Origin: Mycobacterium sp. JS623 | GTDB lineage: Bacteria > Actinomycetota > Actinomycetes > Mycobacteriales > Mycobacteriaceae | Assembly (NCBI RefSeq): GCF_000328565.1 | Contig: NC_019966.1 | Location: forward strand, 434,001 to 498,000 | Direction: 5' to 3' | Length of the DNA: 64,000 nt | In this document: positions 1-7,550 of the stretch, one piece after another | Numbering within the stretch: the stretch's first letter is position 1 | Layout: the number at the start of each line of letters is the position of its first letter | The notes under the pieces: model-generated | Databases searched by the model: none | Seen by the model: only the letters and a program-made list of their open reading frames with translations | Told to the model about the DNA's origin: nothing | Translations under genes and position numbers: made by a program

Positions 1-242
1 TCGCCCGCACGATCGTGCACACCTCCGCGCAGGCGGCGTGGGACAACCGCCAAAATGTAGATGACCTACCGTTGTTTGCCGCTTTCTGGGAACGCCCAGC
101 CGAAATCCCCACGGCCGGCGGAAAATCGGCGGAGTTCGTGGGGGGCGCCGTCAACGCCTCCGAGATTGCCGAGCGTGACCTCTCCGTCCAGTTGTCGGGC
201 TGGATGCTGATGGAGGCCGCCCACACCGTCGCCAACGAGTGA
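1..242 (+). CDS. C-terminal part of an unrecognised protein (truncated by window edge)
   Basis: The frame is open from the first base to a TGA at 240-242, so this is the tail of a gene that starts outside the window. About 79 residues are visible, soluble in character with no membrane segment and no motif I recognise. Its stop overlaps the GTG of the antiporter gene by four bases (GTGA), which suggests translational coupling with the downstream gene. The function cannot be assigned from this fragment. Confidence 0.6.
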   Translation, partial: ARTIVHTSAQAAWDNRQNVDDLPLFAAFWERPAEIPTAGGKSAEFVGGAVNASEIAERDLSVQLSGWMLMEAAHTVANE

Positions 243-2077
243 CGTCGCCCGCCGTTCCCCGCATCGTTCGCATGCTGCCGGGCCGGTTCAGCCGCGATCC
301 CAAGGCGCCAGGCACGAAGGAAAACTGCGCTGCCGCGCTACTGCTCGCATTCACACTTGCGGCGATTATCTGGGCCAATTCGCCTTGGGCACAGTCTTAT
401 TGGGCGCTGCTGAACATGCACGTCGGCTTCACGTTCGGCGAGCACACCGCCGAGCTGACGGTCAAGCATCTGATCAACGAAGGCCTGATGACGTTCTTCT
501 TCTTCATCGTTGGGCTCGAGGTCACCAGTGAGTTCACCATCGGCGAATTGACCGATCGCGCGCGGGCTGCAGTTCCGGTCGTCGCCGCGATCGCAGGCCT
601 CACCTTGCCCGCCGTCATCTTCCTTGTCTTCAACGCGTCAGGTGAGAACGCGCAGGCGTGGGGTGTTGTCATCTCCACCGACACCGCGTTCCTCATCGGC
701 GCGCTGGCCATCATCAAACCCAAATACCCTGCCCGACTGCGGATCTTCCTGCTGACTCTGGCGGTCGTCGACGATATCGGCGCGCTCTGCGTGATCGCGC
801 TGTTCTACTCCGACCGCATCAACGTCGTTCCGCTGGCCGTTTCGGTCGGCCTGATCGCAGCGTTGGCACTGGTCCGGTTCCTGCCTGCGGCCCGCGGCCC
901 GGCCTATGCGCTCCTCGGCTTTGCGCTGTGGGTTGCGTTGTCCACGGCTGGGGTTCATCCGACTCTGGCCGGTGTCGCCGTCGCGCTGCTGATTCCCGTC
1001 TTCACGCCAGACCGCAGCCAAGTCGAGCAGACCGTCGACATGATTCGCGCTTTCAGGCAGTCGCCCAACTCGCAATACGCCCGCGCCGCCACTCGCGGTC
1101 TACGGGATTCGATTTCGATCAACGAACGCTTGCAGACCACCGTCGGCCCCTACGTGTCCTTTGTCGTGTTGCCGCTGTTCGCGTTGGCCAACGCAGGTGT
1201 GCGGCTCGATGCCGCCAGCGTGATGGCCGCGCTGCACTCGACCCTGACGTGGGGCATCTTCGCCGGCCTGGTGCTCGGGAAGTTCATCGGCATCACGGGT
1301 GCGACGTGGTTCATGCAGCGCACCGGTCTGGGGCGGCTGGCGCCGGGCGGGACGCTGGGCCGGGCGGCCGGTGGTGCCGTGTTGTCCGGAATCGGTTTCA
1401 CCATTTCGCTTTTCATCGTCGACATCGCGATCGCCGAACCGGCACGACAGGATCAGGCGCGGGTCGGGGTGCTGCTGGCCTCGGTCATCGCGTTCCTTGC
1501 CGGCTTGTCGATCTTCCGGCTCATCGACTGGCTCAGCCCGCCGAAACCCGTGGGGCTCAAGCTAATCCGAGACGTCGACCCGGCGCGTGACCACATTCGG
1601 GGCGACCCGCAGGCACCGCTGACACTGGTGGAATACGGCGACTACGAGTGCCCGTTCTGTAGCCGTGCCACCGGTGCGATCGACGAGGTGGCCGAGCACT
1701 TCGGCGCGCGGCTGCGATACGTGTGGCGCCACCTGCCGTTGGAGCGCGTGCACCCTCGCGCATTCGATGCCGCACGGGCGGCGGAGGCGGCGGGTCTGCA
1801 GGGCAAGTACTTCGAGATGGGCAAGATGCTCTTCGCGCATCAGGACGATCTGGAGTGGTCGGATATCTACCGGTACGCCAACGCGATCGACCTCGACCTC
1901 GAGCGGTTCGACCAGGACGTGCGTGTGCATCCGACGAAGGTGCTGCACCGGGTGCAGGACGACGCGCAGGACGCCGAACTGATGGATCTCAACTCGACGC
2001 CGACCTTCTTCGTCAACGGCAAGCGGCACAAGGGCCCGTGGGATTCCGCCAGCCTGATTCGCGCGCTGGAGAGCTAG
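239..2077 (+). CDS. nhaA: NhaA-type Na+/H+ antiporter fused to a DsbA-like thioredoxin domain
   Basis: A 612-residue protein. Residues about 20-435 are a multi-spanning NhaA antiporter domain (sodium efflux in exchange for protons at the inner membrane). The paired aspartates of the transport site are D178-D179 in a VVDDIGA context. Residues about 445-610 form a DsbA/thioredoxin-4 domain with a CPFC active site (C471, C474) and the cis-proline motif STPTFF near the C-terminus. E. coli NhaA is about 390 residues, so the extra 200 residues are the fusion. The GTG start overlaps the preceding stop by four bases. NhaA-thioredoxin fusions are known in actinobacteria; which side of the membrane the thioredoxin domain faces, and its substrate, are not shown by the sequence. 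Confidence 0.9.
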   Translation: MTSPAVPRIVRMLPGRFSRDPKAPGTKENCAAALLLAFTLAAIIWANSPWAQSYWALLNMHVGFTFGEHTAELTVKHLINEGLMTFFFFIVGLEVTSEFTIGELTDRARAAVPVVAAIAGLTLPAVIFLVFNASGENAQAWGVVISTDTAFLIGALAIIKPKYPARLRIFLLTLAVVDDIGALCVIALFYSDRINVVPLAVSVGLIAALALVRFLPAARGPAYALLGFALWVALSTAGVHPTLAGVAVALLIPVFTPDRSQVEQTVDMIRAFRQSPNSQYARAATRGLRDSISINERLQTTVGPYVSFVVLPLFALANAGVRLDAASVMAALHSTLTWGIFAGLVLGKFIGITGATWFMQRTGLGRLAPGGTLGRAAGGAVLSGIGFTISLFIVDIAIAEPARQDQARVGVLLASVIAFLAGLSIFRLIDWLSPPKPVGLKLIRDVDPARDHIRGDPQAPLTLVEYGDYECPFCSRATGAIDEVAEHFGARLRYVWRHLPLERVHPRAFDAARAAEAAGLQGKYFEMGKMLFAHQDDLEWSDIYRYANAIDLDLERFDQDVRVHPTKVLHRVQDDAQDAELMDLNSTPTFFVNGKRHKGPWDSASLIRALES

Positions 2078-2093
2078 GAGCTGCTGACCGGCT

Positions 2094-2789
2094 CTAGCCT
2101 TCGGCTGGCTCGCCAGCCGCCTTCTTCGCGGCCCGCCGCCGCTTGTACCACTCGATGACCATCGGCATGACCGAGATCACCGCGATCAGGATGAAGATCG
2201 GCTCGAGCAGCTTCTGGATGACTTCGAATTGGCCGAGCCCATATCCGAGGAGCGTGAGGCCGACGCCCCATACCACCGCGCCGATGACGTTGAAAAGCGT
2301 GAACGCGCCGTAGCTCATCCGGGCTGCGCCGGCGGTGATCGGCGCCAGCGTCCGCACGATCGGCACGAAGCGGGCGAGCACGATCGCGAACGGCCCGCGC
2401 TCCTCGAAGAAGGTGTGGGCCTCGTCCAGGTAGCGCTGCCGCAGGACGCGGGCGTTCGGTTTGAACATCGCCGTGCCCACGTAGCGGCCGATGAAGTAGC
2501 CGGCCTGCCCGCCGAGGATGGCGGCGATCGGGATGAAGACCAGCAGCTGCCACAGCTGGAAATTGGCCTGGCCCGCGGCGGCCGTCCCCGCGGCGAGCAT
2601 GCCCGCGACGAACAACAGCGTGTCGCCGGGCAGCACCGGGAACAGCACACCGGACTCGACGAAGATCACGACCAGCAGCCCCACCAAGGCCCACGCACCG
2701 AAGTATCCGATGAGCTTGATCGGGTCCAGGAAGTCCGGCATCAACGCCAGCTGGTTCGCAGCCGCGGAGACGGCGGTCGTGGTGTCCAT
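2094..2789 (-). CDS. DedA family (VTT/SNARE-associated) membrane protein
   Basis: A 231-residue integral membrane protein of the DedA family, counterpart of Rv0364 next to fba. It carries the family core: FVESGVLFPVLPGDTLLFVAG near residue 50, a G-x3-G-Y-x2-GR segment, and FARFVPIVRT-like ARFVPIVRTLAP near residue 150. DedA proteins are linked to lipid scrambling and membrane potential maintenance. The ATG at 2789 is chosen because a -10 box TATCTT (2798-2803) lies 8 nt before it and the reading frame upstream is only antisense to the dehydrogenase. It ends in a Lys/Arg-rich cytoplasmic tail. Confidence 0.88.
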   Translation of the reverse strand: MDTTTAVSAAANQLALMPDFLDPIKLIGYFGAWALVGLLVVIFVESGVLFPVLPGDTLLFVAGMLAAGTAAAGQANFQLWQLLVFIPIAAILGGQAGYFIGRYVGTAMFKPNARVLRQRYLDEAHTFFEERGPFAIVLARFVPIVRTLAPITAGAARMSYGAFTLFNVIGAVVWGVGLTLLGYGLGQFEVIQKLLEPIFILIAVISVMPMVIEWYKRRRAAKKAAGEPAEG

Positions 2790-2858
2790 GGGCCCCCAAG
2801 ATACCGGTGCGGCCCTGTGAGGCCTCTGTACCGGGCTGTGGGGAGCGGTCGTCGGCGT

Positions 2859-2864
2859 TAGGGT
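2859..2864 (+). promoter_or_regulatory. -10 box of a leaderless promoter (alcohol dehydrogenase)
   Basis: TAGGGT matches the mycobacterial TANNNT -10 consensus and ends 6 nt before the ATG at 2871, so transcription should begin at or next to the start codon. No Shine-Dalgarno sequence is present. Confidence 0.6.
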
Positions 2865-2870
2865 CCGGCT

Positions 2871-3884
2871 ATGACCACCCACAAAGCCGTCCATGTCGCA
2901 TCCGCCAATGCGCCGCTGACCCTCGTCGACGTCGAGACCACTCCGCCTGGCCCCGGCCATGTCCGGATCACGGTCGCGGCCTGTGGCGTGTGCGGCACCG
3001 ACCACGGTTTCGTCGCAGGTGGCTTTCCGAACATGACCTGGCCGGTGACGCTTGGCCATGAGATCGCGGGGACGATCGCCGAGCTGGGCGACGGTGTTGA
3101 GGGATTCGCCGTCGGTGACCGGGTGGCGGTCGGCTGGTTCGGCGGCAACTGCAACCGCTGCATCCCCTGTCGCCAGGGCAAGTTCATGCAGTGCGTGAAC
3201 GGCGAGGTGCCGAGCTGGCACTACCCGGGCGGCTACGCGGAGTCGGTGGCGGCCCCCGCGACGGCGCTCGCGCGCATCCCCGACGAATTGTCGTTTGCCG
3301 AAGCGGCGCCGATGGGCTGCGCGGGCGTGACGACGTACAACGCGCTGCGGCGGACGAAAGCCGTCGCAGGCGACCGGGTCGCGGTGCTCGGCATCGGCGG
3401 GCTGGGCCACCTCGGCGTGCAGTGGGGGAAGGCCATGGGCTTCGAGACGATCGCGATTGCGCGCGGCGCCGACAAAGAGGCAAACGCCCGCGAACTCGGC
3501 GCCCATCACTACATCGATTCGAGGGCCACCGACGTCGCCGCCGCATTGCAGGATCTCGGCGGGGCGGCGGTCGTGCTTGCGACCGCGGCCAACTCGCAGG
3601 CGATGGCCGACACCGTCGGGGGCTTGTCGGCCGAGGGTGAGCTCGTCATCGTCGGCGTCACCGCTGACCCGTTGCCAATCGCGCCCATCCAGCTGATCAC
3701 CCCGGGCCTGTCGGTGCAGGGGCATCCGTCCGGCACGGCGCGCGACGTCGAGGAGACGATGCACTTCGCGGTGTTGTCGGGAGTTCGGGCCTGGATCGAG
3801 GAGCGGCCGCTGACCGAGGCCGCCGACGCCTATGCGGCGATGGAGGAAGGCCGTGCCCGCTACCGCATGGTGCTGACTATGTGA
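2871..3884 (+). CDS. Zinc-dependent medium-chain alcohol dehydrogenase
   Basis: A 337-residue NAD(P)-dependent alcohol dehydrogenase of the MDR superfamily. Catalytic zinc ligands are in place: C41 (CGTD), H63-E64 (GHE). The structural zinc site is complete with C94, C97, C100 and C108. The Rossmann motif is GIGGLGHLG near residue 175. The layout resembles the AdhA/propanol-preferring dehydrogenases; the substrate is not shown. The start is fixed by a TAGGGT -10 box six bases upstream. It is divergent from the DedA gene with about 80 bp between. Confidence 0.9.
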   Translation: MTTHKAVHVASANAPLTLVDVETTPPGPGHVRITVAACGVCGTDHGFVAGGFPNMTWPVTLGHEIAGTIAELGDGVEGFAVGDRVAVGWFGGNCNRCIPCRQGKFMQCVNGEVPSWHYPGGYAESVAAPATALARIPDELSFAEAAPMGCAGVTTYNALRRTKAVAGDRVAVLGIGGLGHLGVQWGKAMGFETIAIARGADKEANARELGAHHYIDSRATDVAAALQDLGGAAVVLATAANSQAMADTVGGLSAEGELVIVGVTADPLPIAPIQLITPGLSVQGHPSGTARDVEETMHFAVLSGVRAWIEERPLTEAADAYAAMEEGRARYRMVLTM

Positions 3885-3940
3885 TGCCGACCGCGTTGAA
3901 CGCCTGCTGTCGCCCGTGGCTGGACGCCGAACTCCCGAGT

Positions 3941-3953
3941 AGGAACCGTTCCT
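3941..3953. promoter_or_regulatory. 13-bp inverted repeat upstream of fba
   Basis: AGGAACCGTTCCT has two perfect 6-bp arms around one central base and lies 45 bp before the fba start codon, in an otherwise empty 113-bp interval. It could be a repressor site near the fba promoter. No cognate regulator is in the window. Confidence 0.35.
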
Positions 3954-3997
3954 GAGATACTCCCTGCAGAGACCGGATCAGCCGAGAGGAACTTCAA

Positions 3998-5035
3998 ATG
4001 CCCATCGCAACGCCTGAGGTTTACGCAGAGATGCTGGGGCGCGCCAAGGAGCACTCGTTCGCGTTCCCGGCGATCAACTGTGTCGGCTCGGAGAGCATCA
4101 ACGCCGCGCTCAAGGGCTTTGCCGATGCGGGCAGCGACGGCATCATCCAGTTCTCTACCGGCGGTGCCGAGTTCGGCTCCGGCCTCGGCGTCAAGGACAT
4201 GGTGACCGGCGCCGTCGCGCTGGCCGAGTTCGCCCACGTCGTGGCCGACAAGTACCCGATCACCGTCGCGCTGCACACCGACCACTGTCCGAAGGACAAG
4301 CTGGACACCTACGTCAAGCCGCTGCTGGCCATCTCGCAGAAGCGGGTCGCCGAAGGCCGCAATCCGCTGTTCCAGTCACATATGTGGGACGGGTCGGCGG
4401 TGCCGATCGACGAGAACCTCGACATCGCGCGCGAGCTGCTCAAGGAGGCCGCGGCCGCCAAGATCATCCTCGAGATCGAGATCGGCGTCGTCGGTGGTGA
4501 GGAGGACGGCGTCGCCCACGAGATCAACGACAAGCTCTACACCACGCCAGAGGATTTCGAGAAGACCATCGAGGCGCTCGGCGCGGGTGAGCACGGCAAG
4601 TACCTGCTGGCCGCGACGTTCGGCAATGTGCACGGGGTCTACAAGCCGGGCAACGTCAAGCTGCGTCCCGACGTTCTGGAGCAGGGTCAGCGGGTCGCCG
4701 CCGCCAAGCTCGGATTGGCCGAGGGCGCAAAGCCTTTCGACTTCGTGTTCCACGGCGGATCGGGCTCGCTGAAGTCCGAGATCGAGGACTCACTCAAGTA
4801 CGGCGTCGTCAAGATGAACGTCGACACCGACACCCAGTACGCGTTCACCCGTCCGCTGGCCGGCCACATGTTCACCAATTACGACGGCGTGCTGAAGATC
4901 GACGGCGAGGTCGGCAACAAGAAGGCCTACGACCCGCGCAGTTACCTCAAGAAGGCCGAGGCCGGCATGAGTGAGCGCATCGTCGAGGCCTGCCAGGATC
5001 TGCATAGCGCTGGCCGGTCGGTGTCGGCCGGCTGA
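3998..5035 (+). CDS. fba: Class II fructose-bisphosphate aldolase
   Basis: A 345-residue zinc-dependent aldolase that cleaves fructose-1,6-bisphosphate to dihydroxyacetone phosphate and glyceraldehyde-3-phosphate in glycolysis and makes it in gluconeogenesis. The class II zinc-site motif HTDHCPKDKL is near residue 92, the GVVGGEEDG loop near residue 168, and the substrate phosphate segment FHGGSGS near residue 250. The length matches Rv0363c. The ATG follows a GAGAGGAAC Shine-Dalgarno. Confidence 0.97.
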   Translation: MPIATPEVYAEMLGRAKEHSFAFPAINCVGSESINAALKGFADAGSDGIIQFSTGGAEFGSGLGVKDMVTGAVALAEFAHVVADKYPITVALHTDHCPKDKLDTYVKPLLAISQKRVAEGRNPLFQSHMWDGSAVPIDENLDIARELLKEAAAAKIILEIEIGVVGGEEDGVAHEINDKLYTTPEDFEKTIEALGAGEHGKYLLAATFGNVHGVYKPGNVKLRPDVLEQGQRVAAAKLGLAEGAKPFDFVFHGGSGSLKSEIEDSLKYGVVKMNVDTDTQYAFTRPLAGHMFTNYDGVLKIDGEVGNKKAYDPRSYLKKAEAGMSERIVEACQDLHSAGRSVSAG

Positions 5036-5058
5036 GCCGGCAATTCAACCGACCGGGC

Positions 5059-5064
5059 TAGGCT
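5059..5064 (+). promoter_or_regulatory. -10 box of a leaderless promoter (small secreted protein)
   Basis: TAGGCT fits TANNNT and stands 7 nt before the GTG at 5072, indicating a leaderless mRNA independent of fba. Confidence 0.55.
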
Positions 5065-5071
5065 GATCATC

Positions 5072-5353
5072 GTGAAGCGTCAAATCCTGCTCGCCTGCAC
5101 CTTCGCGATGGCCATGGGATCGATCGCGGTCGCTGCGCCGGCCTCGGCCGACACTTGCCCGTGGGGCACCGTGCCTCGGTTCGACGGCGTGTGCACGCAG
5201 GGGCACTCAGGTGGCGCTCCGCCAGCCGGCATCACGGTTCCGCCGCAGGGCGCCGACATTGTCAGCCTGCCCGGCCAGTACCCGACGGTTAACGGCATCC
5301 CGTGCAGCCAGGAGCACCTCGGCACCTGCTACGCGATGTCTCAAAACGGCTAG
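5072..5353 (+). CDS. Small secreted protein with signal peptide
   Basis: A 93-residue protein with a classical Sec signal (MKRQ, hydrophobic stretch, cleavage predicted after ...PASA near residue 26). The mature part is about 65 residues with four cysteines (TCPWG, GVCTQG, IPCSQ, GTCYA), so two disulfides are plausible outside the cytoplasm. It is Pro/Gly-rich with no enzyme motif. Its stop overlaps the convergent gene's stop by four bases. Function unknown. Confidence 0.75.
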   Translation: MKRQILLACTFAMAMGSIAVAAPASADTCPWGTVPRFDGVCTQGHSGGAPPAGITVPPQGADIVSLPGQYPTVNGIPCSQEHLGTCYAMSQNG

Positions 5354-6138
5354 CCGTCGGGCGCCTGGCAGATCTTCCACTGATCGTCGCGGAACTGTAG
5401 ATCGAAGCTGCGCGTCGACCGCGTCTGCGGCGCGTTGGCCATGAAACTGGTGACGTTGGCTTCTGCATGACCGCGATTGACCACCACCTGATCAATGCTC
5501 GCGACCACGGGATACTGCTTGGCCGCCGCGACCCTGGCGTGCGTTTCCTTCCACGCCCGCTCGTCGTAGTTGACGTAGCTGTCGCGGGTGGTGCCGCAGG
5601 TGATGCTGCGCAGGGTGGCCAGGTCGCCGTTCTGGACGGCGACGTCGAAGTTCTGGATCGTCGTGCGGACCTTGTCCTCTTCGGACGCCTTCGGTGTCGA
5701 ATCGCGGGTCAACAACACAGTGCCGAGGATCGCGACCGCCACCATTGCGGCGATCACCAAGACCACCGCCACTACCCAACCCCAGCTGCGACGGTTTCGC
5801 GGCGTCTTAAGCGGCGTCTCTACACGGGGCGGAATGAGCTGCGGTGCAACAGGTTTCGGGCCGGGCACCGGTGGCATCACCTCGGTGGCCGGATCGGCCG
5901 GGGTATCGATGCGCTGGGTCGAACCGTCGAATCCCGATGGCGCGGTATACCGGCGCTCGACGGGCTGATTCGTCTCCTCGGTCGGCAGTTGGGCCTCGGC
6001 CTCCGGCGACAACAGGATCTCGGTAGCGGGCTCGTGCACCGGATCGGTCACGGCTTCCGCCGGCTGGGTGTTAGCAGTCTCTTCTGCCGCAGGTTTTCCT
6101 GCGTCATCCGGTTGCTCAGGCCCTGATGGGTTCGACAT
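5350..6138 (-). CDS. Single-pass membrane protein with Pro/Glu-rich N-terminus and NTF2-like extracellular domain (Rv0361-like)
   Basis: A 262-residue protein. Residues 1-115 are hydrophilic and rich in Pro, Glu and Thr (cytoplasmic), about 118-140 form one transmembrane helix (WVVAVVLVIAAMVAVAILG), and the rest is a small NTF2/DUF4878-like domain with two cysteines (SITCGTT and WKICQAP). The position corresponds to Rv0361. The start is supported by a strong GAGGGAGGGA Shine-Dalgarno. The C-terminal domain resembles the protein at 17041-17487. Function unknown. Confidence 0.75.
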   Translation of the reverse strand: MSNPSGPEQPDDAGKPAAEETANTQPAEAVTDPVHEPATEILLSPEAEAQLPTEETNQPVERRYTAPSGFDGSTQRIDTPADPATEVMPPVPGPKPVAPQLIPPRVETPLKTPRNRRSWGWVVAVVLVIAAMVAVAILGTVLLTRDSTPKASEEDKVRTTIQNFDVAVQNGDLATLRSITCGTTRDSYVNYDERAWKETHARVAAAKQYPVVASIDQVVVNRGHAEANVTSFMANAPQTRSTRSFDLQFRDDQWKICQAPDG

Positions 6139-6197
6139 CCGTGCTGTGGTCCCTCCCTCTGCGAACTACCGGTGCAGCCTATCGGCACAATGTGGGC

Positions 6198-6614
6198 ATG
6201 ACGCGCATGGGAGATCTCCTCGGACCCGACCCGGTACTGCTACCTGGTGATCCCGCGGCGGAGGCCGAACTGGCCGCCTCCGAGAATCCATCGATTGTGG
6301 CCGCCGCACATCCCTCGGCGTCGGTGGCGTGGGCCGCACTCGCCGAGGATGCGCTTGCCGACGACAAGGCCGTCGCCGCCTATGCGTACGCCCGCACCGG
6401 TTATCACCGCGGGCTGGATCAGTTGCGCCGCAACGGATGGAAGGGCTTCGGCCCGGTGCCCTACCGCCACGAGCCCAACCGCGGGTTCCTGCGGTGCGTG
6501 GCCGCGCTCGCGCGCGCCGCAGATTCGATCGGCGAGACCGACGAGTATCAGCGCTGCCTCGATCTGCTCGACGACTGCGACCCGGCGGCCCGTTCCGAAC
6601 TGGGTCTGTTCTAG
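6198..6614 (+). CDS. DUF3151 family protein (Rv0360c-like)
   Basis: A 138-residue soluble protein of DUF3151, conserved in actinobacteria next to purA and the M50 protease. Recognisable segments are MGDLLGPDP at the start, HPSASVAWAALAE near residue 35, and YRHEPNRGFLRCVAAL near 95. The fold looks all-helical, TPR-like. The ATG at 6198 gives the family's usual start; an in-frame ATG at 6126 would overlap the divergent gene. No function is known. Confidence 0.85.
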   Translation: MTRMGDLLGPDPVLLPGDPAAEAELAASENPSIVAAAHPSASVAWAALAEDALADDKAVAAYAYARTGYHRGLDQLRRNGWKGFGPVPYRHEPNRGFLRCVAALARAADSIGETDEYQRCLDLLDDCDPAARSELGLF

Positions 6615-6615
6615 C

Positions 6616-7509
6616 TCAGTACTCCGCTTCGCATTCGCAGTCGGCGGCCGCGTCCGGCGGTTCCACCTGAACCGTCGCGTGGTCGAGTCCGCGGGCGCTC
6701 AACACGGCCCGAGCGTCGTCGAGCACCAGCGCCGAATCCCGATCGCTCGTCAGGTGCGCGGTGACCATGTCCTTGCCGGGCACCAGCGTCCACACGTGCA
6801 GATCGTGCACCTCGGCCACCCCCTCGACGGCGCACAGCGCATTGCGCAGTTCGTCGACGTCGATGTGACTCGGCGACGATTCCGACAGGATCCGCAGCGC
6901 CGCACGCGCGAGCGAGATGGCTCGGGGCAACACCCACAACGCCACCAACACCGCGACCACGACGTCGGCGTAGGGCCAGCGCGTCGTCACGGTGACGATC
7001 CCGGCGATCAGCACGCCGAAGCTGCCGACTGTGTCGGCGACCACCTCCATGTAGGCGCCCTTGACGGCGAGGCTCTCCTTGGAGTGCGAGCGCAACAGCA
7101 GCACGACGATGGCGTTGGCCACCAGCCCCGCCAGCGCGACGACGATCATCGGAATCCCGGGGACCTCGGGCGCATTGCCGAGGCGTTCGAGGGCCTCGTA
7201 AAGGATGAACACGGCGACGCCGAGCAGCAGCACGGCGTTGGCGACCGCGGTGAACACCTCGGCTCGATGCCAGCCATAGGTTCGCGCGGGGGACGCGCTG
7301 CCGTGGCGGGCCAGCAGCACCGCGGTAAGTCCCATGAACATCGCCACGAGATCGGTGAGCATGTGCCCGGCGTCGGACAGCAGGACAAGTGAGTTGATCA
7401 CCAGCGCGGTGGTGAGCTCGAGAGCGAAGAACGCGGTCAGTATCCCCGCGGCGATGACCATGCGGCTGACACGGGTGTCGGCATGGTTGTGGTCGTGTCC
7501 GGCACCCAT
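6616..7509 (-). CDS. Cation diffusion facilitator (Zn/Co/Cd efflux, CzcD/ZitB type)
   Basis: A 297-residue six-helix metal/proton antiporter that exports divalent cations. The N-terminus is His-rich (HDHNH, residues 5-9). The TM2 metal site is D46/H49-D53 (SDAGHMLTD). In TM5 the motif reads E155-VVA-D159, with Glu where E. coli ZitB has His. A cytoplasmic C-terminal dimerisation domain follows from about residue 210 and ends in CECEAEY. The ATG is fixed by a -10 box TAGATT 6 nt upstream. It follows the M50 gene on the same strand but has its own promoter. Confidence 0.88.
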   Translation of the reverse strand: MGAGHDHNHADTRVSRMVIAAGILTAFFALELTTALVINSLVLLSDAGHMLTDLVAMFMGLTAVLLARHGSASPARTYGWHRAEVFTAVANAVLLLGVAVFILYEALERLGNAPEVPGIPMIVVALAGLVANAIVVLLLRSHSKESLAVKGAYMEVVADTVGSFGVLIAGIVTVTTRWPYADVVVAVLVALWVLPRAISLARAALRILSESSPSHIDVDELRNALCAVEGVAEVHDLHVWTLVPGKDMVTAHLTSDRDSALVLDDARAVLSARGLDHATVQVEPPDAAADCECEAEY

Positions 7510-7515
7510 GCCTGC

Positions 7516-7537
7516 AATCTATGCGTAAAGACGCATA
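7516..7537 (-). promoter_or_regulatory. Operator-like palindrome abutting the -10 box of the metal exporter
   Basis: On the minus strand TATGCGT, a CTTT spacer and ACGCATA form perfect 7-bp arms (7520-7537), directly followed by TAGATT (7521-7516, overlapping the arm by two bases) and, six bases later, the ATG at 7509. A repressor bound here would occlude RNA polymerase. By analogy an ArsR/SmtB-type metal sensor is likely; the sensor gene is not in the window. There is no T-run, so a terminator is unlikely. Confidence 0.6.
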
Positions 7538-7550
7538 TGTCGCAAGGTCG

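Noticed and set aside
7520..7537. Palindrome considered as a transcription terminator of the M50 gene
   Set aside because: The loop is four bases but no T-run follows, and the arm abuts a -10 box with perfect spacing to a start codon; operator is the better reading.
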